Assembly: GCA_903921295.1 (NCBI GenBank)
Contig: CAIXOZ010000051.1
Coordinates: forward strand, 1-5,770
Length of the DNA stretch: 5,770 nucleotides
Source of the DNA: an uncultured cyanobacterium
GTDB lineage: Bacteria > Cyanobacteriota > Cyanobacteriia > PCC-6307 > Cyanobiaceae
Reading direction: 5' to 3'
Shown here: positions 5,632 to 5,770 of the stretch, one piece after another
Position numbering within the stretch: position 1 is the first letter of the stretch
Layout of the letters: each line of letters begins with the position of its first letter
Program-made: the position numbers and the translations under genes
The notes under the pieces: generated by a model
Told to the model about the DNA's origin: nothing
The model's database searches: none
Seen by the model: the letters and a program-made list of their open reading frames with translations, nothing else

Positions 5632-5770
5632 ATGCTTCTCGATCTGCGCGGCAAGAAGGCCCTCGTCACCGGCATCGCCAACAACAAGTCGATCGCCTGG
5701 GGCATCGCCCAGCAGCTGCACGCCGCCGGAGCCGAGCTGGGCGTCACCTATCTGCCCGATGAGAAGGGGC
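5632..5770 (+). CDS. fabI: Enoyl-[acyl-carrier-protein] reductase (NADH), 5' part
   Basis: The first 46 codons of fabI run off the right edge. The product is the short-chain-dehydrogenase-type enoyl-ACP reductase that completes each elongation cycle of type II fatty acid synthesis, using NAD(P)H. The visible part holds the N-terminal Rossmann strand and FabI-type glycine motif: KKALVTGIANNKSIAWGIA (residues 8-26), then LGVTYLPDEKG (36-46), typical of cyanobacterial FabI. Start ATG 5632 gives the usual short N-terminus (MLLDLRGKK); no Shine-Dalgarno sequence is evident. It is divergent from the short photolyase gene. The catalytic Tyr and Lys lie beyond the window. Confidence 0.95.
   Translation, partial: MLLDLRGKKALVTGIANNKSIAWGIAQQLHAAGAELGVTYLPDEKG

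Overview
This GC-rich window most likely comes from a picocyanobacterium of the Synechococcus/Cyanobium group. The first photolyase resembles the Synechococcus elongatus (Anacystis nidulans) enzyme over its whole length. The FabI start is typical of cyanobacteria. As I recall it, picocyanobacterial genomes carry the same neighbourhood: folK, a NUDIX gene, a photolyase, a DegT-family aminotransferase, a second photolyase-like gene, then fabI. No mobile element, RNA gene or CRISPR array is visible, and nothing suggests recent transfer.

Left part, plus strand (1-2134): the tail of an upstream gene (perhaps folK), a NUDIX hydrolase of the ADP-ribose pyrophosphatase type overlapping it by 23 bp, and a full-length class I photolyase 15 bp further on behind a strong Shine-Dalgarno sequence. 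They look like one transcription unit. The photolyase converges on the next gene, and their 3' ends overlap by 28 bp.

Middle and right, minus strand (transcribed from 5512 down to 2107), four genes in order: a short photolyase-like FAD-domain protein, a free-standing protein resembling the N-terminal alpha/beta (antenna) domain of photolyases, a peroxiredoxin-like thiol protein, and a DegT/DnrJ/EryC1/StrS PLP aminotransferase. A perfect 13-bp inverted repeat lies between the last two. At the right edge fabI begins, divergent from the short photolyase gene.

The main point of interest is the pair at 4072-5512. Normal photolyases are one chain, alpha/beta domain first and FAD domain second. Here the two halves are separate genes in reversed order, 4 nt apart. 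The FAD half also carries four cysteines placed like the [4Fe-4S] ligands of FeS-type bacterial photolyases. That fits the described 'short photolyase-like' class, which lacks the alpha/beta domain; a detached alpha/beta partner next door suggests a two-subunit light-driven repair enzyme or photoreceptor. This is a hypothesis from sequence reading and remembered family sequences, not a demonstrated function.
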